A stretch of DNA of 64,000 nucleotides from Cercospora beticola (lineage: Eukaryota; Ascomycota; Dothideomycetes; Mycosphaerellales; Mycosphaerellaceae). Positions 22,445 to 34,180 of the stretch are shown piece after piece. Position numbers and translations under genes: made by a program. The notes beneath the pieces are model-generated. The model searched no databases, had not been told where the DNA came from, and worked only from the letters and a program-made list of their open reading frames with translations. Each line of letters opens with the position of its first letter. Position 1 is the stretch's first letter. The stretch is taken from positions 62,001-126,000 of the forward strand of contig NC_088935.1 of NCBI RefSeq assembly GCF_033473495.1, in the 5' to 3' direction.

Positions 22445-23331
22445 ATGATTTCCTCCAACTCCTTCAAGCTCGCCATCATGACAGCCCTGTCTGTCTCATC
22501 TGCCGCTGCTCCACTACAGCGTGTGTCAGACTGCGGATGGCTTGGCTGTGGAATTCAGCAGCAACAGAAACCGCTCAGCAGCTATTCGCTTAGTCATGGC
22601 GGCGCTGAGGCTTCAGACATCTCTGCGGCAAACATCGTTGAAGCTATCAAGAGCCTCACTGCGAAGACTCAGGAACTGGGAGCTCCTGCAAATACCATTA
22701 CCGCCACCAATGGTCCACTCTTGGTCATTGGAGAAGGTCCATATCCTGTCAGTAACTCCCACGATGCACAACTCTCCGAATGGCCAGAGATGACTGATTG
22801 AACATATTTGAAGGTCGTCATCAAGGGCTTCGTCGACATCGTCAACCAAGCCACTCTCTTATCCGGCCAGCTGTTCGGGGCAAAGCCTATCACGGCTGGT
22901 GGTGACGCAGACAGCATTTCCGATGCGTGGAAAGAGGTAAGAGGTGGCTCTGAGTTGCCATATCTCCAAGCCTTGGTCGATCCACTCACTGACCTATAAC
23001 GCTCACCGATGTAGTTTTCTCAAGTTTCTGCGGTGCTCCTGCGAGTCTTAACAAGCAAAGCTGGTCTGCTTGAGGATAGCGTTCCCCTCATCGGGCGGCC
23101 CATGGTTGCAGTACTGCGCAAACATGACAGTCTTGTCGACGTGAGTAGATTCCGATTGAGGTAGAAGCCTGAAAAGAACCATCGACACTAACGAGTTTCT
23201 CTTCTCTCCTTGGACAGACTCTAGCATTCACCTTCATCAACCTAGTCCAGAACAAAGCCAGCGACATCTCAGCCTCCACGGAAGATATTTCCAAAGCTCT
23301 TCGAACAGCAATTCAAGCGTACGAAGGCTAG
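22445..23331 (+). CDS. Secreted helical protein, hydrophobic-surface-binding (HsbA)-like
   Basis: Four exons (22445-22747, 22814-22936, 23015-23140, 23218-23331) give about 221 residues; the three introns are 66-78 nt. A signal peptide is obvious (start to about residue 22, ending SAAAP). The mature part is a series of amphipathic helices without cysteine pairs after the first 50 residues. The pattern VEAIKSLTAKTQELGAPAN, followed by GPLLVIGEGPYP and a C-terminal SASTEDISKALRTAIQAYEG, is that of a widespread fungal family of secreted cell-wall proteins related to HsbA. HsbA is known from Aspergillus to bind hydrophobic surfaces and to recruit cutinase-like enzymes; whether this protein does so is inference. 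All exon joins are in phase 0. A TATA box lies just upstream. Confidence 0.8.
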
Positions 23332-24018
23332 ATGTCAACGACCCACGTACTTCAGTTGTCGTCGGGAAGGGGACATGGCTGTGATGGATGGCAAGAGAGC
23401 ATTAGACCCCACAGCAACATATTAGCGAATTCAAACGCGAGGACATACCAGCGAATTATCCCAGGAAGCTGAACACTGACAGCACGTACATGAAGAAAAC
23501 GACCTTAACACAGGTTTAAAGTTAGGGTCTCAGTGCACTAGGAAATGAATGCACGAATATTTTGGCCTTTTCTTTTGCCCGCACAGCGCTAGACAAGTAA
23601 CAAATGAGTACATAATGCCGCTACATGGGCTCTATAACGGATCTCTGGATATCATCGACATTCCTGAGTTCTACTACCTGTATCTTCTTGTGCAGAATGG
23701 GACATCAATGCTTCGGACGATGTGTAAACAGAACTGATGACGAACGGTATAAGTCACCGCGCGCTTGGCATCAGACGAAACATCGAATTGCTAAAAACCG
23801 AGCAGAAGACTGCGGCAGCTGAGTATTTCGACTGCTGACCGAGCATAGTACCATAGCACGCGGACACGCCGACAGTATGCGTGACTTGGAGTACACAGCG
23901 CAAGACTTGCTGTACACTTGACCGCTTCAGGGCCCGTCATAAAGCGCGGGCAAGCCTCGAGACTAGGAGCGAGTTCAAGACAAACCGTGACTACTCTAAT
24001 CAGCCATCGTCTCGCCAT
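23332..24018. other. Intergenic, no gene recognised
   Basis: About 690 bases between two secreted-protein genes on the same strand. Only short unconvincing frames are present. Confidence 0.5.
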
Positions 24019-25493
24019 ATGAGGTCGCAGTATTGGCATTGCCTCCTGGCCGTTCTCATCCTTCCAACTCTCACTGTCGCCACTATCCCACAAATCAAAA
24101 ATGTCTTCCAAATCGACTACCGCAAAGCCTCTCAATACAAGAGCTCTTGTGTTCCACACGTCAACAAATTTGGTACAATGTGGCTCCAGATGCACGAAAT
24201 GACAGCAAACGCCATTGATGCCCTGAGCCCGAAGAAGTATAACGATCCCAAGGAGGCTCGCACACGCACGCTCCTGTACTCATTCTTCGGCATCGCTCCA
24301 AAGGAGAAGCCAGACTCGAATGGGTACGAGTACAGCATTAACGAGATTACAAGAATGCAGCAGCAAGGTAGAGGCGAGCCGGAGAACACCTATAATCGGA
24401 AGCTGTCCGCAGTAAGGAGTGAGATCTCCCACCTCTCCTGTTCGAAGTCGAGTCCAGCTGTCTAATTCGATTCTTTCATAGCACAATACCAAGAAGCTCA
24501 ACGTTTTCTCACATATGAGCAGCGAGACGGTCCCGACAAGCCCAGAATACTGTGCGATTCCACCTTCCTCAGCCTGCAACGCGCAGATGATGAAGTCAAA
24601 GATGTAGATGGCAAAGCAATCCCCAAAGACCCCAATCGTCCAGCTGGTGAAAAATGGAAACTGGAGGAATGGGAGCAAACAAAATGTCGTCGAAACTTCG
24701 GTAAGACAAGCAGATAATCAAAATCCATCACAACCACTAACAAAACGAACCAGAAACCAACTGGTACTTCTGGTACACTTTCAACGCCGAGCAAGGCTAC
24801 TTCGTCCTCCCCAAATTCGATTTCCCAGCTAAACCAAAGATCAACACCCCGTGGGATCTCGATCCACGAACCAAGAAACCATCAGCTTGCCACGAAAACG
24901 ACGCAGGCTGGGTCTTCTCCCCCCTGGAAAAACCTACCCCAATCCCCCGTGACGACAAAAGCGCCCCGTGGACCAGCGCACAATGGGTGATCCTCTGCCC
25001 AAGCAGCTGGCAAGGCAACACAATGCTGAGACTTCCCGAAACCGCACCACCCGAAGGCGCAGAAATCAACACTTTGGATACCACAGCAATGACCTTCTAC
25101 CACGAACTCTGGCACCTGGTCGACGAAAAAACATTAGATTACCATCGTGTTCTGCCAATTCGCGGTAAAGACCTGACGTCCAAAAGCCATTTCACTCGAG
25201 ATGGTATACCCATACGGGGAGGGAAAGAAGCATTGACGCTGGGAAAATGGGAGAATGCGAATCCGATCACGAGGCTACACGATGCACAGACGATCAAGAG
25301 CGCTGAGAGCTTCGCTTGGTTTGGTCTTACTTTAATGGCTCAAAAGAAGTACGACAGAGACTTCTCAACTGGTGTCTGCAGGAAAGACTCGCCTGAAGCA
25401 GTCGGGCAAAGTGGACCGAGCAGCAAGACGTCGCGCAACACCAAAACGACACGAAGCACCAAGTCGAGACGAAGCATTCCGACCATGGTATAG
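24019..25493 (+). CDS. Secreted zincin-like putative metalloprotease (HExxH)
   Basis: Three exons (24019-24418, 24482-24700, 24754-25493) give about 452 residues. The first intron uses the GTGAGA donor at 24419; a nearby GTAAGG at 24412 would break the frame. An N-terminal signal peptide is clear (start to about residue 21, ending LTVA). Near residue 323 the sequence FYHELWHLVDE (25095-25127) carries the HExxH zinc motif, in the form HELxHL seen in fungal secreted zincins; a downstream third ligand cannot be assigned by eye. The central part is Trp/Tyr-rich with several cysteines (CHENDAGW, ILCPSSW) that may form disulphides. The C-terminus is Ser/Thr/Lys-rich and low-complexity. The exact peptidase family is not recognised, so activity is inferred from motif plus secretion. 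Confidence 0.75.
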
Positions 25494-25965
25494 GTACCAA
25501 CCTGACTGCCATGTTCCTATTGGCAGCGCTCGAAGCTCGGAATCTCTCAGACGATAACCACATCCTCAGCCTTTCCTTCTATCAGCTCTGCTGCCTGGCG
25601 ACGGCATTGCTTACTGCACATCCTTAGTCAGTCTTATGCCAAACGAGCAGAAAACTATTGCACAATGTAGACCAAATGGCAGCAAGATCTTGGAGCCTAT
25701 CGAGATCAGAAGCATCGACATGCATGCCAAATCTCGACTTCTAAAGTGTCTTTCAAGCATGACTTTAGCTCCTCAGATCAATTGATATTATCTTGAAAGT
25801 CCAACTCAGGCAAGAGATGTTCTGGCGCCACTCTTTCCATTCATCCACTCATGACAGACATACATATCCTACCACTTTCTTTCCCCTGCGTTCACCCTCA
25901 GCCCTTCGGCCGCGAGCTTCATTTATTCATCCAGCATGAACATACCTAAAAAGCGTACTCGCCAA
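25494..25965. other. Convergent 3' region
   Basis: About 470 bases between the convergent metalloprotease and DNA2 genes. It contains both 3' UTRs and no further gene. Confidence 0.5.
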
Positions 25966-28900
25966 TCAAAACTCCTCCCCAGTCAAGTCCTCCCAGATCT
26001 CCATAACGACCTCGTCCCTGATAGCCTTGCTGGCTTTCCCGGCGACTTTACTCCCCTTCACGAACTTCGGAAGCCGATTGCCCGCCGTCAAGCTAGCCTG
26101 CAACGCAGACCTCTTCTTCGTGGGACTTTTTTCCCCTTTGATAGGACTGCTCTTCTGACTTCTCACTGGACTCTTCACCGGACTCCCTCTCTTCCTCGGA
26201 GACTTCACCGCGCCAAGATCACCTTCGTCTTTCGCTTCCACTTGTACTAACGAAGCAGCGACCTGCGTCGAAAAATCAAACGCATGCAGCCCATCTGCAC
26301 CATCCGGCAAGTCCATTCTCCAACTCCTCTCGTCCATAATTCCCAACATGCTTGCCAACAATTCATTCCTCTCCAACGTCTTTCTTCCTCCCAAAATGAC
26401 AAGTTTACTCCTCGCGCGCGTAAGCGCCACATTGACTCTTCTCCAATCTTTCAACAAATCGCCCACGATTCCATACTCATTCGATCGAACCATACTCAGT
26501 ATGACAATCTCCTTGTCTCGTCCTTGGTAGCGGTCCGCAGAGTCGATTTCGACTGTGGAAGGAATACCAGCACGACGGTAAAGTTGCCGCATAAGAGCCA
26601 GCTGTGAGCGGTAGAGAGTGATGACGCCAATGTCAGAAGGCGGGACGCCAAGTGCCAGGAATGACAGAACAAGCTGTGCAGAGAGAGTCGCCTCGAGCAG
26701 ATTGGTGATCTTACCACCACCGGAGAGCGTCTCCCGCGCAGTCTTACCCATTGGATCCGTGTTGGCAAAGACGACTTTGTTTTCGGGAGCAGTGGCTCGC
26801 GTCAACCAACAAGCATTGCCTGTGGTGATGCACGCAGATTGTGGTCCGTGGTAGACTTGTAGTCCATCGGGACTCCGCAAATGCAAGGTCCTTCTCGCAA
26901 CATCTTCGTTGCCGCATCGAAGTTTGCCATGATAGATGAGCTCATTCGAAAGCGACATTATCTCCTCACACATTCGGTATTGCCTGCCGAGGGCTGCGAC
27001 AGCATTCGGCTGAGCCTCGCTGAGTTGACGAAAGAGAGAGATATCGAGGCCGCCCTCAAGAGCAAGTTTGTTTTGAACAAGAGGTGGGAGCTGGTAATGA
27101 TCACCAACCAGCACGAATTTCCTCGCGTGGAGGAGAGGGCCAAGGATAGTCGGCAAAGTGATCTGAGAAGCTTCGTCGACAATACACACATCGAACGATC
27201 GTCGGTGGAAGAGAGCATGGTTCGTGCCCATGCAGGTGGTCGCCACGATTTGAGTACCCATGTACGCAGCCTCAACTTCATCGATCATCTTTCGAGGCGT
27301 GGCAGCCAGCTGACAGAACTCCTGTACTTGTGGGTTGATCTTGGCCGGCACTCCCAATCGCAGTATTGAATCTGGGGGTGCGATATCCTTGATCTTGAGC
27401 AAAATGTTGTCGACAGCAGTATGTGTGAAAGAGGTCAGCAAAATGGACTTTTGCTCTGCTAGCAGAGCTCGTATGATATGGGCGATCGTCGTGGTCTTTC
27501 CCGTGCCAGGCATACCAAGTATCAGAGCATAGTCGTTTGCAGCAAGCACTCGAGAGACTGCGGATCGCTGGTCCTCGTTCATTTGTCCCAACTGAGTCGG
27601 CTCGAACTGTCCATGCAGAGCTGGCGTGGGCGTGAAAGTCGGTTCAGCATCGAAGACGAGCTGATCCCGGAGTTTGTTGACGATTGGAGTGTTATCCATG
27701 AGTGCAACGAGATTATTTCGCACGAGCGCCAGTCCGTTGCTGAATTCATCCTTGTCGATACGGTAGAGAATGGGCTCGAGGCTCTGTGCAGCGGTCAACT
27801 CGCCACCCACAGTCATGGTGCCTTGGAATGCCTGATTCTTCATCTCGTCGAACTCTTCCAATCGTCGACGAGCTTCGCCTAGCTTGCGATCGACTGCTAC
27901 TGTGATCTCGGATCTGCTGATAGCGACCACGTACCCATTTGCAAGAGCCCATTGGCCCTGCTCAGATGATACAACGATCGGCTCTCCAAGCGTCAATTGG
28001 CTGCCTTCTGTAAAGGGAGTTCCAGGAGTGGACTGCGCCCGAGAGAAGACGTAGGCAAAGCGATTGATCTTGCCTCCGCTGCCTTCAACACCATCGACCT
28101 GGGTAGCAGTGCTAGATGCTGTGATGTCCTTGACGATTTGAAGGCGGCCGAAACATCGCCCAGCAGCTTCGCGCTCCGTAGATGACATTGTCCAGAGCTC
28201 CTTTCTAAATCGTGCTTGATCGCTCTCTTCCAGAGTCAACAGCTTGTCCCATTTGGAGAACCACTTTTTCAGAGTAGTACTTCTGGCAACATCTTCACTA
28301 TGCAGCATGAGGTGACCCATAGCTTCTTGCCATGTCAGGCTATGGTTCTTCTTGTTGTCGTCCACCATGCCGGCGGTGTCCGCATTTCCGTTCTCAACCA
28401 GAGCGTGATAGCTGAAGCAGCTCTGCTGTGCATAGCATCTGCCGCACTTGTAAGGGTTCCGAAGCATCGATGGCAGACCAGATTCCGGGGCCATCTGCGA
28501 GGGGGCTGGAGCACTTCCGTCCTCATCATGATGTGGGTTCCTGGCTCGGAATATGTAGGCTGCCAATCGATTCCGCTGCTGTATCATTTGCTTGATCTCG
28601 TTCAGCGGCGGTGCGATCCGGGACATGGAGGAGCTTTCCAAGTAATAGAGAATTCCAGCTTCGACGCCCACATCGTATCGATCAGACATGAGAAGGGTGT
28701 AAAGCGCCGTTTGGGCTCGGTGAGCGGCACTCTGCGTTGTTCGTCCCGTCTTGACCTCGAATGGCACAATCAGGTTCTGGAGGTCCGGAGCGCCAGGTCT
28801 GCTGACAATGGTCGTCTGTACTGTGGCATCCACATTGCCTTTCAGACCATACTGCGGTGACCAAACATGCTCTTCAATGGCGATCAGCTTGCTGATACTC

Positions 28901-31280
28901 ATGAGCACCTTTTCGCCCTGCTTGTCGTCGACTTGCGCCGCAGCGCTCGGCTCAGGCTGCACGAAAATTCCTGCCCAGGCAGTGATCTCGCCCATTTTCG
29001 CCTTGACCTCCTCGGCCGCAAGATTGGTATCCCGCATGCCAAGCTCCCACAGCCCCTCGACATGTGCTTGAATTGTCCGGTCGACCAGTTCGGCCAAGAA
29101 GCTTTCGGACCACTCGTTCGCGGAGAGAGCTTGCTGGAAGATCTCGTGCAAGATTTTGCCGTATACCATAGCCTTGCTTCCTTCACTTGTTGCCTTGATG
29201 CGATCTTGCAATACGGCTTTGCGAATGCAGTCGAATGAGTCGGCAACAGTCGTTGCCGAAAGCATGTGGTCTGGGTGCACAATCAAAAGCGGACTGTGCT
29301 CATCATCGGATATGACGATCTGCCCCGGTGGGCTCGCGGGCTTGTTCAAGGGAGTCCGACGCCTGATATGTGCTACGTGAACGATCGCCTTCGGGGCCAC
29401 GGACGTTGTACTCCATGATCCGCGAAGCGTGATGGCTGTGGGAATGCGCCTGCGTTCATTGTTCGTGAGGAGAATAAGTTCCTCGCAATTTCGACCTCTG
29501 TCGTCAGTGTATTGCCCATTCACGACTTGCTTCACAAAGTAGCGTTGCAGGGTTGGAGTATGATTATCCGTCTGGCTCGTGCAGCTTGCCGAGCAGCGTG
29601 ATTTTCGAGGGCTTCGCTGGTGGCCTTTTCGTGGACTTCGTCTTCGTGGTGATATCTACTTTGACATAAGCTACATACACTCGAACACATCATCCTCTGA
29701 ATCGGTGACTGACCTGCATTGCCTGTGTAGCACTGAATTCCGCCTGGACAAAGGAGTCTTCGTCAATGCCGCCATCGCCAAATTCGTCATCATCATCGAT
29801 CGTAATAGTGGTGGGTCCTTGTTGAGCCGGTCGTCCAGGTGCATTGATCAGTGCAGGTTCTGGCGCTTTGTGGGTATTCTTTCTCGGAGACACTTTTCGA
29901 GTTGGTGGTTTCTGCGAGCACAGCTCATCAATGTCATCGACGGTGAGATCGAAATCGTCATCGCCGAATTCAACATCGTCCACGACTCGTGGAGCCGCAG
30001 GTTCAACGATCTGAGGCACTTTCGGTTGACTCGGCGGCCGGATGATCGATGGACGCTTGTAAGCAGGCAAAGGAGCTTTGCTCTGAAGCGAATATGTGGG
30101 CGCTGCACCGGGATTGAGCGGATCGCCTGCTTGCCTCGAGGCATCAAACCGAATTCCTCCAGAGAGTGTAGGGCGCAAGGTCTGCATAGGCGGACGAGGC
30201 ATTGGTAGAGCTGGACGCCGTGCTGGGAGCGGGCTGGTAGCCTGCACTTTGGGCGCAAAGTCACCCGTGTCAGGCAATGGGCTTGAACTCGAAGGCAGAT
30301 CGACAGTCGCAGGGTGAGGTGCCTCCCTCCGCGCTTGCTCCAACTTCTGCGTGGCGAGAGATTCTTGCAATTTCTGCACCATAGTGGCCACTCTGCTTTT
30401 GCCACCAGATTCGACGGCCGTCTGATCCTGCCACACATTGATACTCGTCTTGCCCACACCAGTTCGTTGCCGCTTATTCTTGCTGCTAGGCCAATCATTG
30501 CCGGTACTGGCCCATCGCCGAAGTCCTCCGCCTTTCACTGGTGTCTCCAGCGGCCGCGGTGATGCCTGGAATATGAATGTGTTCTCGGGAGCCTGCAAGT
30601 GCTCACCACTCGTTCTCCCACTCGCATATCGCTGCCACAGGTCTGCTGCAGGATCAGCGGCAGGTGTTCGTCCGACGGAGTTCTGGTGTGCTGCCTGTGT
30701 TGAAACACCATGTGCCTGCGAGGAGGAACCCGGGCAAGACGGAGAAGAGCTCTTCGCTCGTTTCCGTTTCCTGCGATTTGGGGTGAGCAGCTCTGAAGAG
30801 CTGTTGGGTATCCAGCCAATCTGCTCTTCAGGAGATCGCAGCACTTCCTCATCCTTCTTCACCTCGTCACAGTCGCCTATCAAGTCCTCCAGTGGCAATC
30901 GAGCGCCTGGCGTACATGGAAATGAATTCGACTGTTCCAGCTGCGGCGTACTGTGCATACTGCTGCCCTTTCTCGACGCGTTGCCGCTTCCCTGCTCGCT
31001 CTTTGCAGCCTCTATTTTGTGTTCCTTCGGTTCCGACGCAGCGAAGGAAAAGGCCTTCAATTTCGTCTTCGCCTCTATTGTTGCTGGAATTGCCGCTTTC
31101 GGTGGGATGTTGGCCGGTGCGTCGAGCAGCGGCGCTCGATCGTGTTGCCCTCGGTTCCAGTAGCCATGTCGCTGTTCAATGCGTTGTCAGTCTCCAGCGC
31201 TCGAGGCTGAGCACGAGATGTCGTTATATGCCTACCTTCCCGTGGTCTTTCTCAAAAAAGCCAGTCGTGGCATGAGCCAT
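25966..31280 (-). CDS. dna2: DNA replication ATP-dependent helicase/nuclease Dna2
   Basis: The model has a 45-nt first exon (31280-31236), a 64-nt intron, exon 2 (31171-29714) and a long last exon ending at 25966; about 1,700 residues. The N-terminal 500 residues are disordered, with acidic FGDDDFDLTVDDIDELC-type motifs typical of fungal Dna2. The nuclease domain has DSFDCIRKAVLQDR and MVYGKILHEIF, the catalytic PFEVKTGR, and the Fe-S cysteines (DCIRK and CGRCYAQQSC). The SF1 helicase follows: Walker A GMPGTGKTT (about 27520-27500), VDEASQ (motif II), RYQGRDKEIVILS and VALTRAR. Dna2 trims Okazaki flaps and resects broken ends in the nucleus. The join around 29713-29560 is uncertain: exon 2 and the last exon are in different frames, and no intron fits cleanly (see findings). 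The gene is divergent from MET14. Confidence 0.93.
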
Positions 31281-31683
31281 GGCGCGGCTGGTCTATGTAT
31301 AGTCGTGACGGTCGTTGTGCATCGCTTGAACGCTTCAAAATGCAGATGGTGGGCGGCGATATGGATGGCGGGCGTGTTGTTGACGCCGAGTGTGGAGAGA
31401 ACGCGTCGAAAGACGCGACGAGATTTTCGTGCCTGAGGCTCAACGCCAAGACTCATGCCACCTTTCATGCGCGGGAGATCGTGGGCGGCATGCATGATCG
31501 GCCCGGCAGGGCTGTCTCGCAGCATCTCAAGCTCCGATGTCGACATGGGGGAAATGAGAATCCATCCCACTTCGCCTTTGTGACAGTCCACGTCCCCGTT
31601 CTCTTGACCCTTTCTCGTCACTCCTTTCAACACAATTGAAAAACCTCTCACACCCTTGAATTCACCCTTCAACACCCAACACA
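31281..31683. promoter_or_regulatory. Shared divergent promoter region of dna2 and MET14
   Basis: About 400 bases separate the two start codons, so both core promoters must lie here. No TATA box is evident and no Cys3/Met4-type palindrome was recognised by eye. A pyrimidine-rich stretch (31600-31683) precedes the MET14 start. Confidence 0.5.
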
Positions 31684-32462
31684 ATGGCAACGTGAGTAGA
31701 AGAAACCAGCAAAGCGGGGTCCACCAGACCAGAGAAAAATTCCCTTAAATCCAGCCTAACCGTAGATCTAGCAACATCACCTGGCACCCCGGCCTCACGC
31801 GCAAGGAACGCAGCGAGCTCCGCGGGCAAAAGGGAGCCACCATCTGGTTTACGGGTCTGTCGGCTTCAGGCAAGTCGACAATCGCCGAAGCCCTCGAGCA
31901 GCATCTCCTCAAGCAAGGTCTCCAGACCTACCGATTAGACGGCGACAACGTCCGTTTCGGCTTGAACAAAGACCTGGGATTCTCTCCTAAAGATCGCGAG
32001 GAGAACATTAGACGTATCGCAGAGGTACATCTCCACCCGTCCACCCCTCTCCCACAACCATACTGTCCAGCAGTCAACCCTAACACCCCACCAACACAGG
32101 TCGCCAAACTCTTCGCCGACAGCACAGCCCTCGCCCTAACCTCCTTCATCTCCCCCTACGCCGCCGACCGCCAATTAGCCCGAGACCTCCACGCCTCCAC
32201 CAAAAACGTCGACTCCCCTCTCCCCTTCATCGAAGTCCACGTCGACATCTCCGTCGAAGACGCCGAAAAGCGCGACCCCAAGGGTCTCTACAAAAAAGCT
32301 CGCTCGGGAGAAATCAAAGAATTCACAGGAATTTCCGCACCATATGAAAAGCCCGAGAAACCAGAAATTTATATCGATTCGGTGAATACGAGTGTGGAAG
32401 CTGCGGTGGTGCAGATTACGGAGTATTTGCAGAAGGAGGGGTTGGTTCCTACTAAGGCTTAG
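31684..32462 (+). CDS. MET14: Adenylyl-sulfate (APS) kinase
   Basis: Three exons (31684-31691, 31772-32024, 32100-32462) give 207 residues, matching yeast Met14 (about 202). The first exon is only 8 nt (ATGGCAAC), joined to give [12 protein letters not shown], which agrees with the conserved fungal N-terminus. Walker A is GLSASGKST, followed by [17 protein letters not shown] and the FISPY and [11 protein letters not shown] substrate loops; [12 protein letters not shown] near the end is diagnostic. The enzyme phosphorylates APS to PAPS in cytosolic sulfate assimilation, feeding cysteine and methionine synthesis. The second intron (75 nt) keeps frame, so an unspliced reading would silently insert 25 residues. 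The last exon uses markedly C-ending codons. Confidence 0.97.
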
Positions 32463-32887
32463 ATGAGATTTATGTGTTAGGGAGATTTTTATGTGATGTG
32501 ATGAGATGAGATATACGATGCATGAAATAGAGAAGACAGAGATGTTGGTGTAGCATTTCACAACAAGTCGTTTTCAAGGTCGAATCGAGTAGCAGGAAAC
32601 CCGTGCTTGAAAAATGGTTGAATGAATGCGCCATTCTATGCATGTGAACGCTTGAAAGTGATATCAAATCTTGCTGACTGCAGCAAAAGGAGCGCTTCGG
32701 CCTTTGTTCAACCCAGTTCCCCTCCCCCATCCCTCTAGTAGTAGACGTATCCATATCGTGAACGCATTGCATTGCATTGCACGCCTCGCGGTCTCATCTC
32801 CTTCCCGACATAATCTTCATATACTTCATTCTATTCTCAGACTGCGCAACGCCCCCCTCGAGCGACCTTGGTCCTGTCCTTAGAATA
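32463..32887. other. Convergent 3' region
   Basis: About 425 bases between the convergent MET14 and CK2 regulatory-subunit genes. It includes a short GCATT triplication near 32763-32780 and otherwise nothing notable. Confidence 0.5.
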
Positions 32888-34180
32888 CTATCCTCCATTT
32901 CCCACCCTCACTGTACTTCTCGTCGGTTGGTTATCTCCATTAACTAACCCACCACTAGCCCCACCGACATCTCCTTTCCGCTTAGTCTTCCGTCGCTGAT
33001 GCTTCACATCATCGACCAGTCCCTCACCATTCATTTCTTGATCTTCCACTTCCCCATCATCCCGCTCCTCAACGCCATCCGCCATTTCACTGTCTCCTAT
33101 GGGCGGCCCCGGAATACCCTCGTCCGTGACCTGTCCTTGACTGGCTAGTAGGGCCTCCTGATTTTGAGCCCATATCCGACACTCATCAAGCTCATTGACA
33201 TCAGCCGGTCGACTACGTAACCATTTCATTCGAGGACCAGTCTTGGCAATTTCAGAAACTCGGAACCCATAAATTCGAGGCTCATAGATGAAGCCCAATC
33301 CAAGTCCAGGTGCAAGGTTCTTTGGTGCCACGCCATTGATGACATCCGGTTGTTTGAGTGCAGGCGCTGGTTCAGGAGGCGGAGGCGGTGGAATACCTGA
33401 CTGAAATTGCTCCGCTGTTATTGTTGATGAGAGCGATGACTGGCGGTTCTTGGAAGATTGGCCGACTGTAGGCGAGGACGTGGACATTTCAACCTGAGGT
33501 GCAGGCCTTGTCCCTCCAACATCGAGCTCGGGGAATGTCATGAAAAATAAGCAGCCGAATGTCGTCCCGAAGAATGCTCCGTCCACCGTTTGGAATCGAC
33601 TGTTAGGAGGCGTGTAGACGTCCAGACAACTCGGGCAGAAGAGTTTGACAGTCTCTTGTCCTGGAATATCTGAGCAGCCTACCGGTAGGACTTTTGCGCC
33701 GTGACAGTACACACGCGGACAATGCCCAAAGTGACCCAGCTCATACTTCTCTGCCATCTGCTGTATTCCCTGCCGGCTCGTGATGAAGCGTTGGTGTATC
33801 AGCCCGTACAGCATTTCCGCCGAGCTTTCGATCACGCTCAAATCGCTGGCCATGCGCAAATGTCTCCGCTCTGCTGCCGCGGCCGCAGCATCTGCAGCTC
33901 TCCTGTAGCCCCCTCGCCCGATAATATCGCCATCGTGCATTTCGTCCTGGTCTTCATCTTCATCTTCCTCCTCCTCTTCTTCCTCCTCGCTTGCGTCTTC
34001 CGGCTCCACATCCAATATCATCTCCAATGCTTCCTTGTACATAGGTACCTGACTCTGAAGTCCGGTCAAATTGAAGTCATCTTCGATGAAGTCCTCCGAC
34101 ACCTCGGCAAAGTACTCGTGGCCGACCAAGGAGCAGAAAGCCGAGATCCAAGACTCTGGCGCTTGACTAGAGGACGACAT
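32888..34180 (-). CDS. ckb1: Casein kinase 2 regulatory (beta) subunit
   Basis: A single exon of about 430 residues begins at the ATG at 34180 (MSSSSQAPESWISAFC). The frame is open a further 97 codons upstream, but only from a TTG, and homologous proteins begin at this point. The CK2-beta signatures are SWISAFCSLVGHEYFAEVSE, EDFIEDDFNLTGL and the KALEMILDVEP-like helix. An acidic loop of consecutive Glu/Asp residues follows (about residues 72-88), then LYGLIHQRFITSRQGIQQM. The zinc finger has CPRVYC paired with FCPSC. The region after it (TFPELDV, YGFRVSE, GPRMKWLR) is also conserved, with a Pro/Ser-rich insertion of about 70 residues between. The subunit dimerises and holds two catalytic CK2 subunits. 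The symbol follows the acidic loop and GPRMKWL motif shared with yeast Ckb1, so it is tentative. Confidence 0.93.
   Translation of the reverse strand: MSSSSQAPESWISAFCSLVGHEYFAEVSEDFIEDDFNLTGLQSQVPMYKEALEMILDVEPEDASEEEEEEEEDEDEDQDEMHDGDIIGRGGYRRAADAAAAAAERRHLRMASDLSVIESSAEMLYGLIHQRFITSRQGIQQMAEKYELGHFGHCPRVYCHGAKVLPVGCSDIPGQETVKLFCPSCLDVYTPPNSRFQTVDGAFFGTTFGCLFFMTFPELDVGGTRPAPQVEMSTSSPTVGQSSKNRQSSLSSTITAEQFQSGIPPPPPPEPAPALKQPDVINGVAPKNLAPGLGLGFIYEPRIYGFRVSEIAKTGPRMKWLRSRPADVNELDECRIWAQNQEALLASQGQVTDEGIPGPPIGDSEMADGVEERDDGEVEDQEMNGEGLVDDVKHQRRKTKRKGDVGGASGGLVNGDNQPTRSTVRVGNGG

Noticed and set aside
24412..24481. GTAAGG donor for the first metalloprotease intron
   Set aside because: It leaves the downstream exon out of frame; the GTGAGA donor at 24419 keeps it.
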